Assembly: GCF_026041215.1 (NCBI RefSeq)
Contig: NZ_JAPEIQ010000001.1
Span: forward strand, 1-64,000
Direction: 5' to 3'
DNA: 64,000 nucleotides
DNA from: Hoyosella sp. YIM 151337
Lineage (GTDB): Bacteria; Actinomycetota; Actinomycetes; Mycobacteriales; Mycobacteriaceae
The first letter of the stretch is position 1, and each line of letters starts with the position of its first letter. The notes under the pieces are model-generated. The model saw nothing but the letters and a program-made list of their open reading frames with translations. It searched no databases and had not been told where the DNA came from. Both the position numbers and the translations under genes were made by a program. Of this stretch, positions 17,897 through 26,788 are shown piece after piece.

Positions 17897-19989
17897 CTGA
17901 CCGCGGCAATTGCGAAGGGCAGCACCGCATCAGCACCGGCGGCGCGCAGCGCGTGCGCTGCGACAGTGAACGTCCAGCCACTGTCAGTGAGCGTGTCGAC
18001 GAGCAGAATTGGCCCCGGTGGCAGCCCCTCAGGCACCGTCCACGCGCCGTACAGCCCGGCGACCCGGTACGCCGAGTTGTGAGCGGTCACTGAGACATGG
18101 TCTGGGCGGGTTGCCAGCACACCGAGATTTGTCAGTCTGCCGAGTTCTGCGACGCGAGCCGCGAGTGACGCGCTGAGCATCGGGTGTGTGGGGGACTGCA
18201 GCGTGAGGACCGCTCGCGGGCGCTGCGCCCAATCCCACGCTTTCAGTACCTCGACAGTCGCGTCCACGACAGTGTCCGGCGCGGGACCGTCAGGCTGCTC
18301 GAGTAGCGACCGTAACCGCTGGCCCCACCCGAGATCGCTGAGGCGGCCGATAGCGCGACCTGGCTCGGCGGGCCCATCAATCTTCCCTGACAGCGGAACT
18401 CCGAGCTTGGCGAGCCCGGACGGCCACTGCCGGCGCGGCGTGAGCACGACGCCAGGGCGCGATAAGCGCGCGTCCGTCGCGGCAGCCATTTCTGCACTGA
18501 TGTTCGCGGTGAAGCGCGGGCCGGAGCAGTTGTCGCAGCGGCCGCACGGCGCGGGGGCAGCGTCTAACTTCGGATCGTCGAGCTGTCGCCGGAGAAACTC
18601 CATGCGGCACAGTACGGTGGCGGTGTACTCGACCATCGACTGTTGTTCCGCCGATCGAGCCTGCTCGAGACGTGTGTACCGCTCGTCGTCGTAACTCCAG
18701 TCTTCCCCGGTTGAAATCCAGCCGCCTTTGACGCGCTGCACCGCACCATCGACGTCAAGCACTTTCAGCACCATCTCAAGCCGGTTGCGCGGGAGGTCGA
18801 CAAGCGGTTCAAGAGCCTGCGTCGACTGGGCGCGCCCCGGGTTGAGGGCACGCAGGATCGTGCGAACAACGCCCTCGGCCGGGAACGCTACGGAAGCGAA
18901 GTAGTTCCAGATGTCTTTGTCTTCGGGACCAGGCAGCAGGAGAACCTCGGCGCGGTCCGCGGCCCGCCCAGCCCGGCCGACCTGCTGGTAGTAGGCGATG
19001 GGCGATGACGGCGCACCGACGTGCACGACGAAGCCCAGGTCTGGCTTGTCGAACCCCATGCCCAGAGCCGACGTTGCGACGAGCGCCTTGACCTTGTTCT
19101 CGAGAAGTTCTTTCTCCAGAATTTCGCGCTCGGTAGCATCCGTGCGACCGGTATAGGCGGCTACCTCGTAGCCGTGCTCCTTAAGGAGCACGGCCAGGTC
19201 GTCCGCAGCGGACACCGTAAGGGTGTAGATAATTCCACTCCCGGGCAGCGAGTTCAGGTATTCCGCAAGCCACGCCGCGCGTCTGCTGCCAGGGCCGAGG
19301 CTAAGAACTGAGAGGTGCAGGGATTCCCGGTCCAGTCCGCCCCGCAGGACCAGCGTCTCTGTGTCCGCACCGATGCCGAGCTGCTCGGCGATATCAGTGA
19401 CCACGCGGTTGTTCGCCGTCGCAGTTGTCGCTAACACCGGCGTGCCGGGCCGAAGCTCACCGAGGAGACTGCGGATCCGCCGGTAGTCTGGCCGGAAATC
19501 GTGGCCCCAGTCGGACACACAGTGTGCCTCGTCAACGACCACCATGCCCGCATCGTTCGCGAGATGCGGGAGCACGTTATCGCGGAAGTCTGGATTGTTG
19601 AGGCGCTCGGGGCTCACGAGCAGCACATCGAGGGCCCCGGCGGCGACCTGACTGTGTATGCCGTCCCACTCTGTGATGTTCCCGGAGTTGATGGTGGCTG
19701 CCGTCACGCCTGCACGCTCGGCCGCAGCGACCTGGTTCCGCATCAGTGCTAGGAGCGGTGAGACGATAACCGTCGGCCCGCTGCCCATTGAGCGCAGCAG
19801 CTTAGCTGCGATGAAGTACACCGCGGATTTGCCCCAGCCGGTCTTTTGGACCACAAGCGCGCGCCTGCGTTCTGCAACGAGCGCCGATATCGCGGTCCAC
19901 TGGTCCTCACGGAGTTTCGCGGCGGGACCGGCGAGGTCGCTGAGTAACGCTTGGGCACGCGCTTTGAGGTCCGCCGACATGGTCTCCAT
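17893..19989 (-). CDS. recQ: RecQ-family DNA helicase with C-terminal phosphoribosyltransferase-like domain
   Basis: Protein of 698 residues. Superfamily 2 helicase motifs: LREDQWTAI (Q-motif-like), Walker A QKTGWGKS, DEAHCVSDWGHDFRPDYRRI and QQVGRAGRAADRA (motif VI). A zinc-binding Cys set in the RecQ-Ct region ends in CGRCDNCSG. The last 60 residues hold a PRPP-loop-like motif ILLVDTLTDSGWT followed by an ALRAAGADAVLPFAIA helix-strand, as in type I phosphoribosyltransferases. It unwinds DNA 3'-5' in recombination repair; the role of the added tail is unknown. No SOS box is visible upstream. Confidence 0.88.
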   Translation of the reverse strand: METMSADLKARAQALLSDLAGPAAKLREDQWTAISALVAERRRALVVQKTGWGKSAVYFIAAKLLRSMGSGPTVIVSPLLALMRNQVAAAERAGVTAATINSGNITEWDGIHSQVAAGALDVLLVSPERLNNPDFRDNVLPHLANDAGMVVVDEAHCVSDWGHDFRPDYRRIRSLLGELRPGTPVLATTATANNRVVTDIAEQLGIGADTETLVLRGGLDRESLHLSVLSLGPGSRRAAWLAEYLNSLPGSGIIYTLTVSAADDLAVLLKEHGYEVAAYTGRTDATEREILEKELLENKVKALVATSALGMGFDKPDLGFVVHVGAPSSPIAYYQQVGRAGRAADRAEVLLLPGPEDKDIWNYFASVAFPAEGVVRTILRALNPGRAQSTQALEPLVDLPRNRLEMVLKVLDVDGAVQRVKGGWISTGEDWSYDDERYTRLEQARSAEQQSMVEYTATVLCRMEFLRRQLDDPKLDAAPAPCGRCDNCSGPRFTANISAEMAAATDARLSRPGVVLTPRRQWPSGLAKLGVPLSGKIDGPAEPGRAIGRLSDLGWGQRLRSLLEQPDGPAPDTVVDATVEVLKAWDWAQRPRAVLTLQSPTHPMLSASLAARVAELGRLTNLGVLATRPDHVSVTAHNSAYRVAGLYGAWTVPEGLPPGPILLVDTLTDSGWTFTVAAHALRAAGADAVLPFAIAAVS

Positions 19990-20029
19990 AGTGCCTTAGC
20001 GGTCTGACATTTTTGCATGGGGCAAGGTA

Positions 20030-20941
20030 CTACTCCGCCCAGCGGCGCTCGGCCGTGAACGACGCGGTCAGCCAGAGATCAAATCCGAGATCGGACAGTT
20101 CCTCAGAAATCATTTCACGGACTACATCGAGCGTTTCTACGGTTCGCGCCGAGGTGTGCGGACCGACGACAAAGTCGACCTCCACGACGAGTTGGCCGCC
20201 CACCTTTGTGCTGCGCAGGTACGAGTCGATGAAACCGTGTTCAGCCTCAGCACGATCCACGGCTGCGCGAACACGATCCTCCAAATGACTCGGTGGCGCC
20301 ATCTGGAGGACCTCCCGAAGGCCCTGAGCGAACAGCCGCATCGGCATGGCCAGGAACAGCAGGCACACGAGAGCGACCATTGCGGGATCGATGTAGTTTG
20401 CCACCGTCTCGTATCCCATCCGCTGAAGGATCACCGCGATGACAAACCCTGCGAGTACACCCGCACTGAGGTAGGTGTCCATCAGCCATTGGGCAGTTTC
20501 TGCACGGACCAGGCCTGAGTGCGTGCTGCGCTGCTTGCGCTTGAGGTAAATGGCGATCGCGCCGCAGCCGATAGTGGCCGCGGCGGCGTAGACGACGGCC
20601 CACCCAGCATCGATTTCCCGGCCGCCAGCGAGCAGGTCCATGACCGCGACCGTCAGCGCGTATACACACAGCGCACCAATCGCGACGGCTTTGACGATGA
20701 TGGTGAGTGGTTCGAGAACATCACGGCCGAAGGGGAAACGTTTGCTTTCGCCGCGCTTGATGACGCGGAAGGCAAGCAGCGACAGCAGCGAAAGCAGCAC
20801 GCTGATCAGGGAGTAGAGGCCGTCGAAGACGATCATCTGGGAGCTCACGGCGAGGCCCCACACGATCGCGAGGACTGCCCAGAAAAGGGCCGCCCAAATC
20901 GATAGCAGAATGAGGCGCGCGACGATCCGTGAATTGTTCAT
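20030..20941 (-). CDS. Cation diffusion facilitator (CDF) family transporter
   Basis: Protein of 303 residues with six hydrophobic segments in the first 210 and a cytoplasmic C-terminal domain of about 90 residues (VGGQLVVEVDFVVGP). The helix II metal motif reads FDGLYSLISVLLS, with Phe where classical zinc CDFs have His, and the helix V region reads AQWLMDTYLSAGVL. The altered site suggests a metal other than zinc or a divergent group. Efflux of a divalent cation is the likely role. It is divergent from the flavoprotein gene across 63 bp. Confidence 0.8.
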   Translation of the reverse strand: MNNSRIVARLILLSIWAALFWAVLAIVWGLAVSSQMIVFDGLYSLISVLLSLLSLLAFRVIKRGESKRFPFGRDVLEPLTIIVKAVAIGALCVYALTVAVMDLLAGGREIDAGWAVVYAAAATIGCGAIAIYLKRKQRSTHSGLVRAETAQWLMDTYLSAGVLAGFVIAVILQRMGYETVANYIDPAMVALVCLLFLAMPMRLFAQGLREVLQMAPPSHLEDRVRAAVDRAEAEHGFIDSYLRSTKVGGQLVVEVDFVVGPHTSARTVETLDVVREMISEELSDLGFDLWLTASFTAERRWAE

Positions 20942-21004
20942 CGCCGGTCAGATTACTGCGTCCGGGGTAGCGTCGACGGAGTCGGCATCGACAAGGAGGT
21001 TGCG

Positions 21005-22165
21005 ATGGTCCATGTGTTAGTGCTTGGTGGCGGCTTTGGGGGCGTGGCCGCAGCGCACCAGCTGCGGAACCTGTTATCAGCGGATGATGAGGTGACACTT
21101 ATCGCGGCGAGCGACACGTTCTTCGTTGGTTTCGCGAAGCTCTGGGAGCTTGGTGACGTCCGTCCGCTTGCGGAGGGTACCCGATCGCTGAGCAGCCTGG
21201 AGAACCATCGCATCCGTTACGTCAATGCGGAGATTACGGCGATCGACGCGTCGGCCTGCTCGGTGGAGACTTCCGCAGGTGCATTCACTGCGGATGGAAT
21301 GATCGTGGCGCTCGGCGCGACCCACCCGGCGAAGCACGCGACGTTCTTCGGGACAGGTGTGCACAACGTGTACAGCGCGCAGGCGCTGCCAGGCCTGAAA
21401 CAGGCACTGCTGGCCGCGGCGGAGACAGGTGCTGACGAGAACGCCACCGTCGTGATCAGCATTCTTGGGGCGCCGTACCTGTGCCCGCCCGCGCCGTTTG
21501 AGGCAGCACTGATCGTCGATGAGTGGCTGCGGCAGCGCGAATGCCGCGACCGAGTCGATCTTGTGGTGTCGACGCCGCAGCCGATCACGTTGCCGGTGGC
21601 GGGTCCAGACGCTAGCCATTTCCTCTCCGAGCAGTTAAAAGCGCGCGGCGTGCGGGTTCTCACCGAACACAAGGTGGAGGACATCGACTCAGATGGGACG
21701 ATCCGCTTCGGCAACGGCGAGGAACTGCGGGGCTCACTCATCGCCGGCGTGCCAGCAGCCGCACCGCCGCCGGTTGTCGCCTCGAGTCAGCTTGCTGCTG
21801 ACGGGGGCTGGATCAAGCCTGATCCCCGCACTTTCGCGACGTCTTTCGACCGCATCTACGCGGCGGGGGACTGCACTCTGGTGCCCACCGCAAACGCGCA
21901 GCTGCCGAAAGCGGGCGTGTTCGCTGAGGCCGAGGGCAGAGTGGCCGCAACCAACCTGGCTGCGGATCTGATCGGCGGCTCGCGTGCAGAGTTCGACGGC
22001 CATGGTTACTGCTTCCTCGAACTGCCTGGCCGAAAGGTGGCGCGCGTCGAGGGGAATTTCTATGCTGAACCGCGTCCGGACGTGGTCTTGAGCGCGCCAG
22101 ATGCGGCATCGTTCGCTGCGAAGCAACAGTGGGAATCGCAGCGCTTGTCTGAGTGGTTCGAATAA
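21005..22165 (+). CDS. FAD-dependent pyridine-nucleotide/sulfide:quinone-type oxidoreductase
   Basis: Protein of 386 residues; ATG 21005 with AAGGAGG 5 nt upstream. The N-terminal FAD fold is VLVLGGGFGGVAAAHQL; the C-terminal FAD contact is RIYAAGDCTLVPTANAQLPK, which also binds quinone-facing elements in NDH-2/SQR proteins. A single Cys in APYLCPPAPFEAA sits where SQR/FCSD proteins keep a redox Cys, but a second clear partner is not visible. The NADH-binding GxGxxG motif is weak (ISILGAPYLCP), which favours the SQR-like branch. The substrate is unknown. It abuts dinB tail to tail with no gap. Confidence 0.75.
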   Translation: MVHVLVLGGGFGGVAAAHQLRNLLSADDEVTLIAASDTFFVGFAKLWELGDVRPLAEGTRSLSSLENHRIRYVNAEITAIDASACSVETSAGAFTADGMIVALGATHPAKHATFFGTGVHNVYSAQALPGLKQALLAAAETGADENATVVISILGAPYLCPPAPFEAALIVDEWLRQRECRDRVDLVVSTPQPITLPVAGPDASHFLSEQLKARGVRVLTEHKVEDIDSDGTIRFGNGEELRGSLIAGVPAAAPPPVVASSQLAADGGWIKPDPRTFATSFDRIYAAGDCTLVPTANAQLPKAGVFAEAEGRVAATNLAADLIGGSRAEFDGHGYCFLELPGRKVARVEGNFYAEPRPDVVLSAPDAASFAAKQQWESQRLSEWFE

Positions 22166-23374
22166 TCAATCGGGCAGTAGCGGCACGGAGGTTCCTGGAT
22201 CCCTGCCCAGCAGCGCGCCCCGCGTGAGGGAGGCTTTGCCGAATCGGTTCCACACACCGTCCACGGCGGCGTCGAGCAGCTTGTGGTCATCTTCCGGGTG
22301 GTCGCCGAACGGCAGCGTCAGCTGAGTCCCGTCGCGCGTGTCGAGGTTTCCGATCGCGACGCCGATCAGCGTGAGACCCCGAGCCGTTATCAGCGGCCTG
22401 GCGCTGGAAAGGATAGTTCGCGCCGCAGCCAGCACGCTTGCGGTTTCGGCGGTTGGCTGCGGCAAGGTGTGCGATCGCGTGGCGCGCGTGTAGTCGGCGA
22501 ACCGAAACCGCAGGCAAATTGTGCGCCCGGTCCGGTTTGCAGCGCGCATTCTCCGGCACACCCGGTCGACGAGCATCATTAAGGCGGCGTCGAGATCCTC
22601 AGGCCTGTGCTCACCTCTGCCCAGTGCCCGCTGCGCCCCCATAGAGCGCCGCTTCTGACGCGGCTGCACGCGGCGCGGGTCTCGCGCGCATGAGAGGGCG
22701 TACAGGTGCCGCGCGCTTGCGCGGCCGAGCACGAGCGCAAGTTCTGTTTCGCCTGTGCGCGCGATGTCGCCGACCGTGGTGATGCCGTAACGCCGCAACT
22801 TAGCGGACGTGACTTTACCGACGCCCCAAAGGCGCTCGATGGGAAGCGGGTGCAAGAATTCGAGTTCGCTGCCAACCGGAACGACGAGTAACCCGTTCGG
22901 CTTCGCACACGCGCTGGCCACTTTGGACAGAAACTTTGTGCCCGCGGCGCCAACGCTGATCGGCAGCCCGGCCTCCCGCATCACATCGGCGCGCAGTTTG
23001 TGAGCGATGCGCTCCGCAGGACCGGCGATTGTGAGCAAGCCACCGATGTCGAGGAAAGCTTCATCAATCGAAATCCCTTCGACGAGCGGCGTCGTGTTCC
23101 GGAAAACGCCGAACACCGCCCGGCTTGCCGCCGCGTACGCCGACATTCGTGGTGGCACGACGATCGCATCCGGACAGAGATACCTTGCTTGCGCGCCGCC
23201 CATGGCGGTCCGCACGCCACGCGCTTTCGCTTCGTAGCTTGCAGCTAACACCACGCCGCCGCCCACGAGGACAGGCCGGCCGCGGAGGCGCGGGTTATCG
23301 CGTTGCTCGACAGACGCGTAGAACGAATCGAGATCCGCATGAAGGATAGTAGGCTGCCCGCTGGACACGAACAT
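22166..23374 (-). CDS. dinB: DNA polymerase IV (Y-family translesion polymerase)
   Basis: Protein of 402 residues. The catalytic acidic residues lie in HADLDSFYASVEQRDNP and ISIDEAFLDIGG; the steric-gate aromatic is in DSFYAS. The helix-hairpin-helix is IERLWGVGKVTSAKLRRYGI and the little-finger domain follows. It copies past damaged bases with low fidelity. ATG 23372-23374 lies in the middle of a perfect LexA box, so the message is probably leaderless or starts at the in-frame GTG 23366-23368; no Shine-Dalgarno is visible. The C-terminus ends without an obvious beta-clamp motif. Confidence 0.92.
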   Translation of the reverse strand: MFVSSGQPTILHADLDSFYASVEQRDNPRLRGRPVLVGGGVVLAASYEAKARGVRTAMGGAQARYLCPDAIVVPPRMSAYAAASRAVFGVFRNTTPLVEGISIDEAFLDIGGLLTIAGPAERIAHKLRADVMREAGLPISVGAAGTKFLSKVASACAKPNGLLVVPVGSELEFLHPLPIERLWGVGKVTSAKLRRYGITTVGDIARTGETELALVLGRASARHLYALSCARDPRRVQPRQKRRSMGAQRALGRGEHRPEDLDAALMMLVDRVCRRMRAANRTGRTICLRFRFADYTRATRSHTLPQPTAETASVLAAARTILSSARPLITARGLTLIGVAIGNLDTRDGTQLTLPFGDHPEDDHKLLDAAVDGVWNRFGKASLTRGALLGRDPGTSVPLLPD

Positions 23375-23381
23375 ATGTTCG
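23368..23381. promoter_or_regulatory. Perfect LexA/SOS box over the dinB start
   Basis: CGAACATATGTTCG is an exact match to the Gram-positive/mycobacterial SOS consensus CGAACNNNNGTTCG and fully palindromic. It overlaps the dinB start codon, so bound LexA would block transcription initiation. Confidence 0.85.
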
Positions 23382-23459
23382 CATGTGGGTCTGACAGTTT
23401 TCGGGCCTCACAAACCACAAAACCGGCGTGTCAGCTGCTACACTCCGTAGACTCTGTTC

Positions 23460-24515
23460 ATGGTGGATCCCGCTCTTCGCACTATTCCAGCCGGCCTTAC
23501 TGATATCACCGCGCCGCGCACAATTGACGGGCTGAGCTTCATCGATCCGAATGATCCGGCTATGCCCATGTACCGTGTCATCGCTAACAACCGCCAGCCC
23601 GTCGCATTGCGCGACATGATGATTCAACCGGTCCGAACCGGGTACATCGGCACTGACCATCCCAAGCCGGACCCTAGTCTGGTCCCGCCGACGGGTGCAG
23701 AGGCAGTACCCGGCGTCGACGTCGATGAGGTGTACATCCCAATCGAAGGCGGTGTCGCGCGCTGCCAGATCTACCGGCCGCACGCTGCGCCGCCCGAAGC
23801 GCGACTGCCAGTGGTCGTCTACTACCACGGCGGGGGCTTTACGGTTGGATCCTCGGAAGACACCGACTTCATCGCGCGCCGGCTGGCATTCGACAATGAT
23901 GCTGTGGTCGTGTCGGCGAACTATCGGCTGGCACCGGAGTTTCCGTTTCCGGCCGGGCTAGACGACGCGATGGGCGTCTACCAGTGGGTCACCGAGAACG
24001 CGCACCGTCTCGGTGGCGACGCGAGCCGGATCGTGGTGGGCGGGGATTCCGCGGGGTCGAACTTCGCCGCCGCGATTCCGCTCCGGGCCCGCGACGAGAA
24101 CGTGCGCGTGCCCGACGCCGCTATCTTGCTCGGCGCGTTCACCGACTTCCACGGTGAGCGCTGGGAATCATTTCAGCGCATGGCGCCGCGCGGGATCGTC
24201 TACGACACTGCATTCTTCGGCTTTATCCGTGGCGCGTACCTCCCGGACACACCCTGGTCGCACCCGTGGGCCAGCCCGATTGAAGGAGACCTGACGGGGT
24301 ACCCGTTCACCGTTATTGCGACGGGCACCCACGATCCGATCGTCGATTCCGCACGTGCGTTCGCTGAGCGTGTGGAAGCGGCGGGCGGACGCGTCGATGG
24401 GTACTACCCCGAAGGAATGCCGCATGGCTTCTATTTCTTTCCCGGGGTGCACAAGGAAGAAGCGATTGCCTTCGAGAGGGTCCGCGACGCACTCCGCCCG
24501 CTACTTCGACAGTGA
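23460..24515 (+). CDS. Alpha/beta hydrolase, hormone-sensitive-lipase type esterase
   Basis: Protein of 351 residues. The oxyanion-hole motif is YYHGGGFTVGS and the nucleophile elbow GGDSAGSNFAA. The acid is the Asp in GTHDPIVDSARAF and the His is in GMPHGFYFFP, so the triad is complete for the HSL (family IV) group. It would hydrolyse short-chain esters or acyl substrates in the cytoplasm; no signal peptide is present. Convergent with the GAPDH gene with no gap. Confidence 0.87.
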   Translation: MVDPALRTIPAGLTDITAPRTIDGLSFIDPNDPAMPMYRVIANNRQPVALRDMMIQPVRTGYIGTDHPKPDPSLVPPTGAEAVPGVDVDEVYIPIEGGVARCQIYRPHAAPPEARLPVVVYYHGGGFTVGSSEDTDFIARRLAFDNDAVVVSANYRLAPEFPFPAGLDDAMGVYQWVTENAHRLGGDASRIVVGGDSAGSNFAAAIPLRARDENVRVPDAAILLGAFTDFHGERWESFQRMAPRGIVYDTAFFGFIRGAYLPDTPWSHPWASPIEGDLTGYPFTVIATGTHDPIVDSARAFAERVEAAGGRVDGYYPEGMPHGFYFFPGVHKEEAIAFERVRDALRPLLRQ

Positions 24516-25946
24516 TCAGGCCTGGGGGAACTTGGGATAGAGGACCCCAGTGACGTGCTGTACCACGCGCACGACCTGGCTGGAGTAGCCGAACTCGTTG
24601 TCGTACCACAGGTAGACGACAGCGTGGTTACCGTTCACGATTGTCGCCTCAGCGTCGACAACGCACGCCGCGCGTGAGCCGACGAAGTCGGTCGACACGG
24701 TGTCAGGTGAGGCGATGAAGTCGATTTGCCGTTGCAGCGGCGACGCCAGCGATACCTCGCGAAGGTAGCTGACCATTTCGTCGCGGGTCGTCTCTTTGTC
24801 GAGGGTCAGGTTGAGGATCGCGATCGAAACATCAGGGGTCGGGACGCGAATCGACGAGCCGGTGAGCTTCCCATCAAGTTCAGGAAGCGCTTTCGACACC
24901 GCTGAGGCTGCACCTGTTTCGGTGAGAACCATGTTCAGCGGGGCGGAGCGGCCGCGGCGGTTGCCCTTGTGGAAGTTATCCAGCAGGTTCTGGTCGTTGG
25001 TGAATGAGTGCACCGTCTCGACGTGGCAGTAGTCGACGCCGTAGCGGTCATTGATGACCTTGAGTGCGGGAACGATCGCGTTTGTGGTACAGCTCGCGCA
25101 GGAAATGATGTTGTCATCATCTTCGATGGCGAGGTGGTTGACGCCGTGGACGATGTTCTTGACATCGCCCTTGCCTGGGGCGGTGAGGATGACTTTCGCG
25201 ATGCCAGGGCGCAGGTGCTGTGATAGTCCGGCGCGATCCCGCCACCGGCCCGTGTTGTCGATCAGGACGGCGTCGTTAATGCCGTAGTCGGTGTAGTCGA
25301 TGGTGTTCGGATCGTCGCTGTAGATGACCTTGATGGTGTTGCCGTTCGCGACAATCGTTTCGCTGGCTTCATCGACATGGATAGAGCCGTTGAAGTGCCC
25401 ATGCACCGAATCACGGCGTAGCAGCGAGGCACGCTTGACAAGGTCATTCGCACCGCCCTTGCGGACCACGATCGCCTTCAGCCGCAGCCCATTACCGGAG
25501 CCGGACTTCTCGATGAGCAGGCGAGCGAGCAAGCGGCCGATGCGGCCGAAGCCGTACAGAACCACATCCCGCGGGGCGGACTTGCGCACGTTCTCGCTGG
25601 CGAGCGCTCCAGAGACGGCCCGGCGCGTGAACTCTTCGATGGAGAGTCCGCCAGCGTCCTTTTTATACGCCATCGCGAGGTGACCGATGTCGATACGCGA
25701 CGGTCCAAGGTCGAGTTCAGCTACTGTCCTGAGGATGGGGAAGCTGTCTTCGATCGCAAGTTCGGCGTCTTCGATCTGGCGCACGAAACGGTGGACCTTG
25801 AGGATTTGCACCGCCGACTTGTTGACGAGCGAACGACTGTGCACGAGGATCGTGACATCCTTGCGCCGGTACAGCTGACCGATGATCGGAATCATTGCCT
25901 CGGCGAGCTCTTCACGGCGCTGCCAGTTTCCAAAAGCATCAGTCAC
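24516..25946 (-). CDS. gapB: Glyceraldehyde-3-phosphate dehydrogenase, long (GapB-type)
   Basis: Protein of 476 residues, about 140 longer than standard GAPDH and close to the long corynebacterial GapB. GTG 25946 is chosen for its GGAGGA 6 nt upstream. An N-terminal helical extension (NWQRREELAEAMIPIIG) precedes the dinucleotide fold VVLYGFGRIGRLLARLL. The catalytic Cys is in ISCASCTTNAIVP and the C-terminal WYDNEFGYSSQVVR is typical. In C. glutamicum GapB works mainly in gluconeogenesis; the same is likely here but inferred. No other glycolytic gene is adjacent. Confidence 0.88.
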   Translation of the reverse strand: MTDAFGNWQRREELAEAMIPIIGQLYRRKDVTILVHSRSLVNKSAVQILKVHRFVRQIEDAELAIEDSFPILRTVAELDLGPSRIDIGHLAMAYKKDAGGLSIEEFTRRAVSGALASENVRKSAPRDVVLYGFGRIGRLLARLLIEKSGSGNGLRLKAIVVRKGGANDLVKRASLLRRDSVHGHFNGSIHVDEASETIVANGNTIKVIYSDDPNTIDYTDYGINDAVLIDNTGRWRDRAGLSQHLRPGIAKVILTAPGKGDVKNIVHGVNHLAIEDDDNIISCASCTTNAIVPALKVINDRYGVDYCHVETVHSFTNDQNLLDNFHKGNRRGRSAPLNMVLTETGAASAVSKALPELDGKLTGSSIRVPTPDVSIAILNLTLDKETTRDEMVSYLREVSLASPLQRQIDFIASPDTVSTDFVGSRAACVVDAEATIVNGNHAVVYLWYDNEFGYSSQVVRVVQHVTGVLYPKFPQA

Positions 25947-26076
25947 AGCCGGTCCTCCATAGTGAACGTTTGCGCCCAGGCCGTATGACCGGGGCATACT
26001 CCGCAGATGAGCGTACTTGAGCCGGGGAAACGGACTTATCGGCGGTTGCCGGCTTTGTAACCACTTTCACAGTGCT

Positions 26077-26664
26077 TCACTGTGTGGGCGGACCTTCGAG
26101 GGCTCGCCTGAGAAGGTCTTCGACGTGCTCGCTGCTCGGGGGCTCATCCGAAAGAACGGACTGCATCTGGAGTCCGCAGAGAAGCACACCGAGCATATGA
26201 GCGGTGACTGAATCAGTGCGTTTGCCAAGGACTTCCGCGAGTGCGCGGTCCCAGTCGACCGCGGCCTCGCGCAACTGTGGACGGTGCAGTGCGAGCGCGT
26301 AGAGGTTGTATTCAGCCATCGTGCTGCTGCGGGATTCGCGCACTGAGTGAACGACAAAGATAGCAAGGGCTGCCGCTAGATCCGCGCCGGGCGCGAGTGA
26401 TTCTTCCCACGCGCGCAGTTCCGCCACGCTCCGATCGGCGGCTTTGGCCAGGGCTGCCCGGAGCAGGTCATCCAGCGTCGCGAAGTGGTACGTCGTCGAC
26501 CCTAGAGGTACTCCCGCCGCCGCCGCGACGCGGCGGTGCGTCAGCGCGGTGATGCCTTGTTCGGCCACGACAGTGATCGCCGCCTCCACGATGCGGTCAG
26601 GACGGTCCGGATCGGTGGGGCCGCGCTGGCGGCGCCGCGCGGCCTCCGGTTTCGCTCGGTGCAC
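26077..26664 (-). CDS. TetR-family regulator of the choline/betaine genes (BetI-like)
   Basis: Protein of 195 residues. The N-terminal helix-turn-helix region is IVEAAITVVAEQGITALTHRRVAAAAGVPLGSTTYHF (26 to 62), followed by a variable ligand domain. GTG 26664 is preceded by GAGG. It is divergent from betB-betA-betT across 124 bp that hold a 35-bp two-tier palindrome, which makes it the likely choline-responsive repressor of that operon. That role is inferred from position and operator, as in BetI systems. Confidence 0.78.
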   Translation of the reverse strand: MHRAKPEAARRRQRGPTDPDRPDRIVEAAITVVAEQGITALTHRRVAAAAGVPLGSTTYHFATLDDLLRAALAKAADRSVAELRAWEESLAPGADLAAALAIFVVHSVRESRSSTMAEYNLYALALHRPQLREAAVDWDRALAEVLGKRTDSVTAHMLGVLLCGLQMQSVLSDEPPSSEHVEDLLRRALEGPPTQ

Positions 26665-26690
26665 ACCTCAAAACTATCTCAGCGGATATA

Positions 26691-26725
26691 TGGACGCCAG
26701 TACACAAGTAGTGTACGTTCGTCCA
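26691..26725. promoter_or_regulatory. Large symmetric operator between the TetR gene and betB
   Basis: A two-tier perfect inverted repeat: TGGACG (26691-26696), 3 bp, GTACAC (26700-26705), 5 bp, GTGTAC (26711-26716), 3 bp, CGTCCA (26720-26725). Twelve base pairs are conserved on each side about one centre, a size that suits two TetR dimers. Confidence 0.65.
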
Positions 26726-26788
26726 CATAGCATTCAAAGTGGCCTGCTTCACACATTCGATTCACGATTGAACTAAGGATCCGATGCT

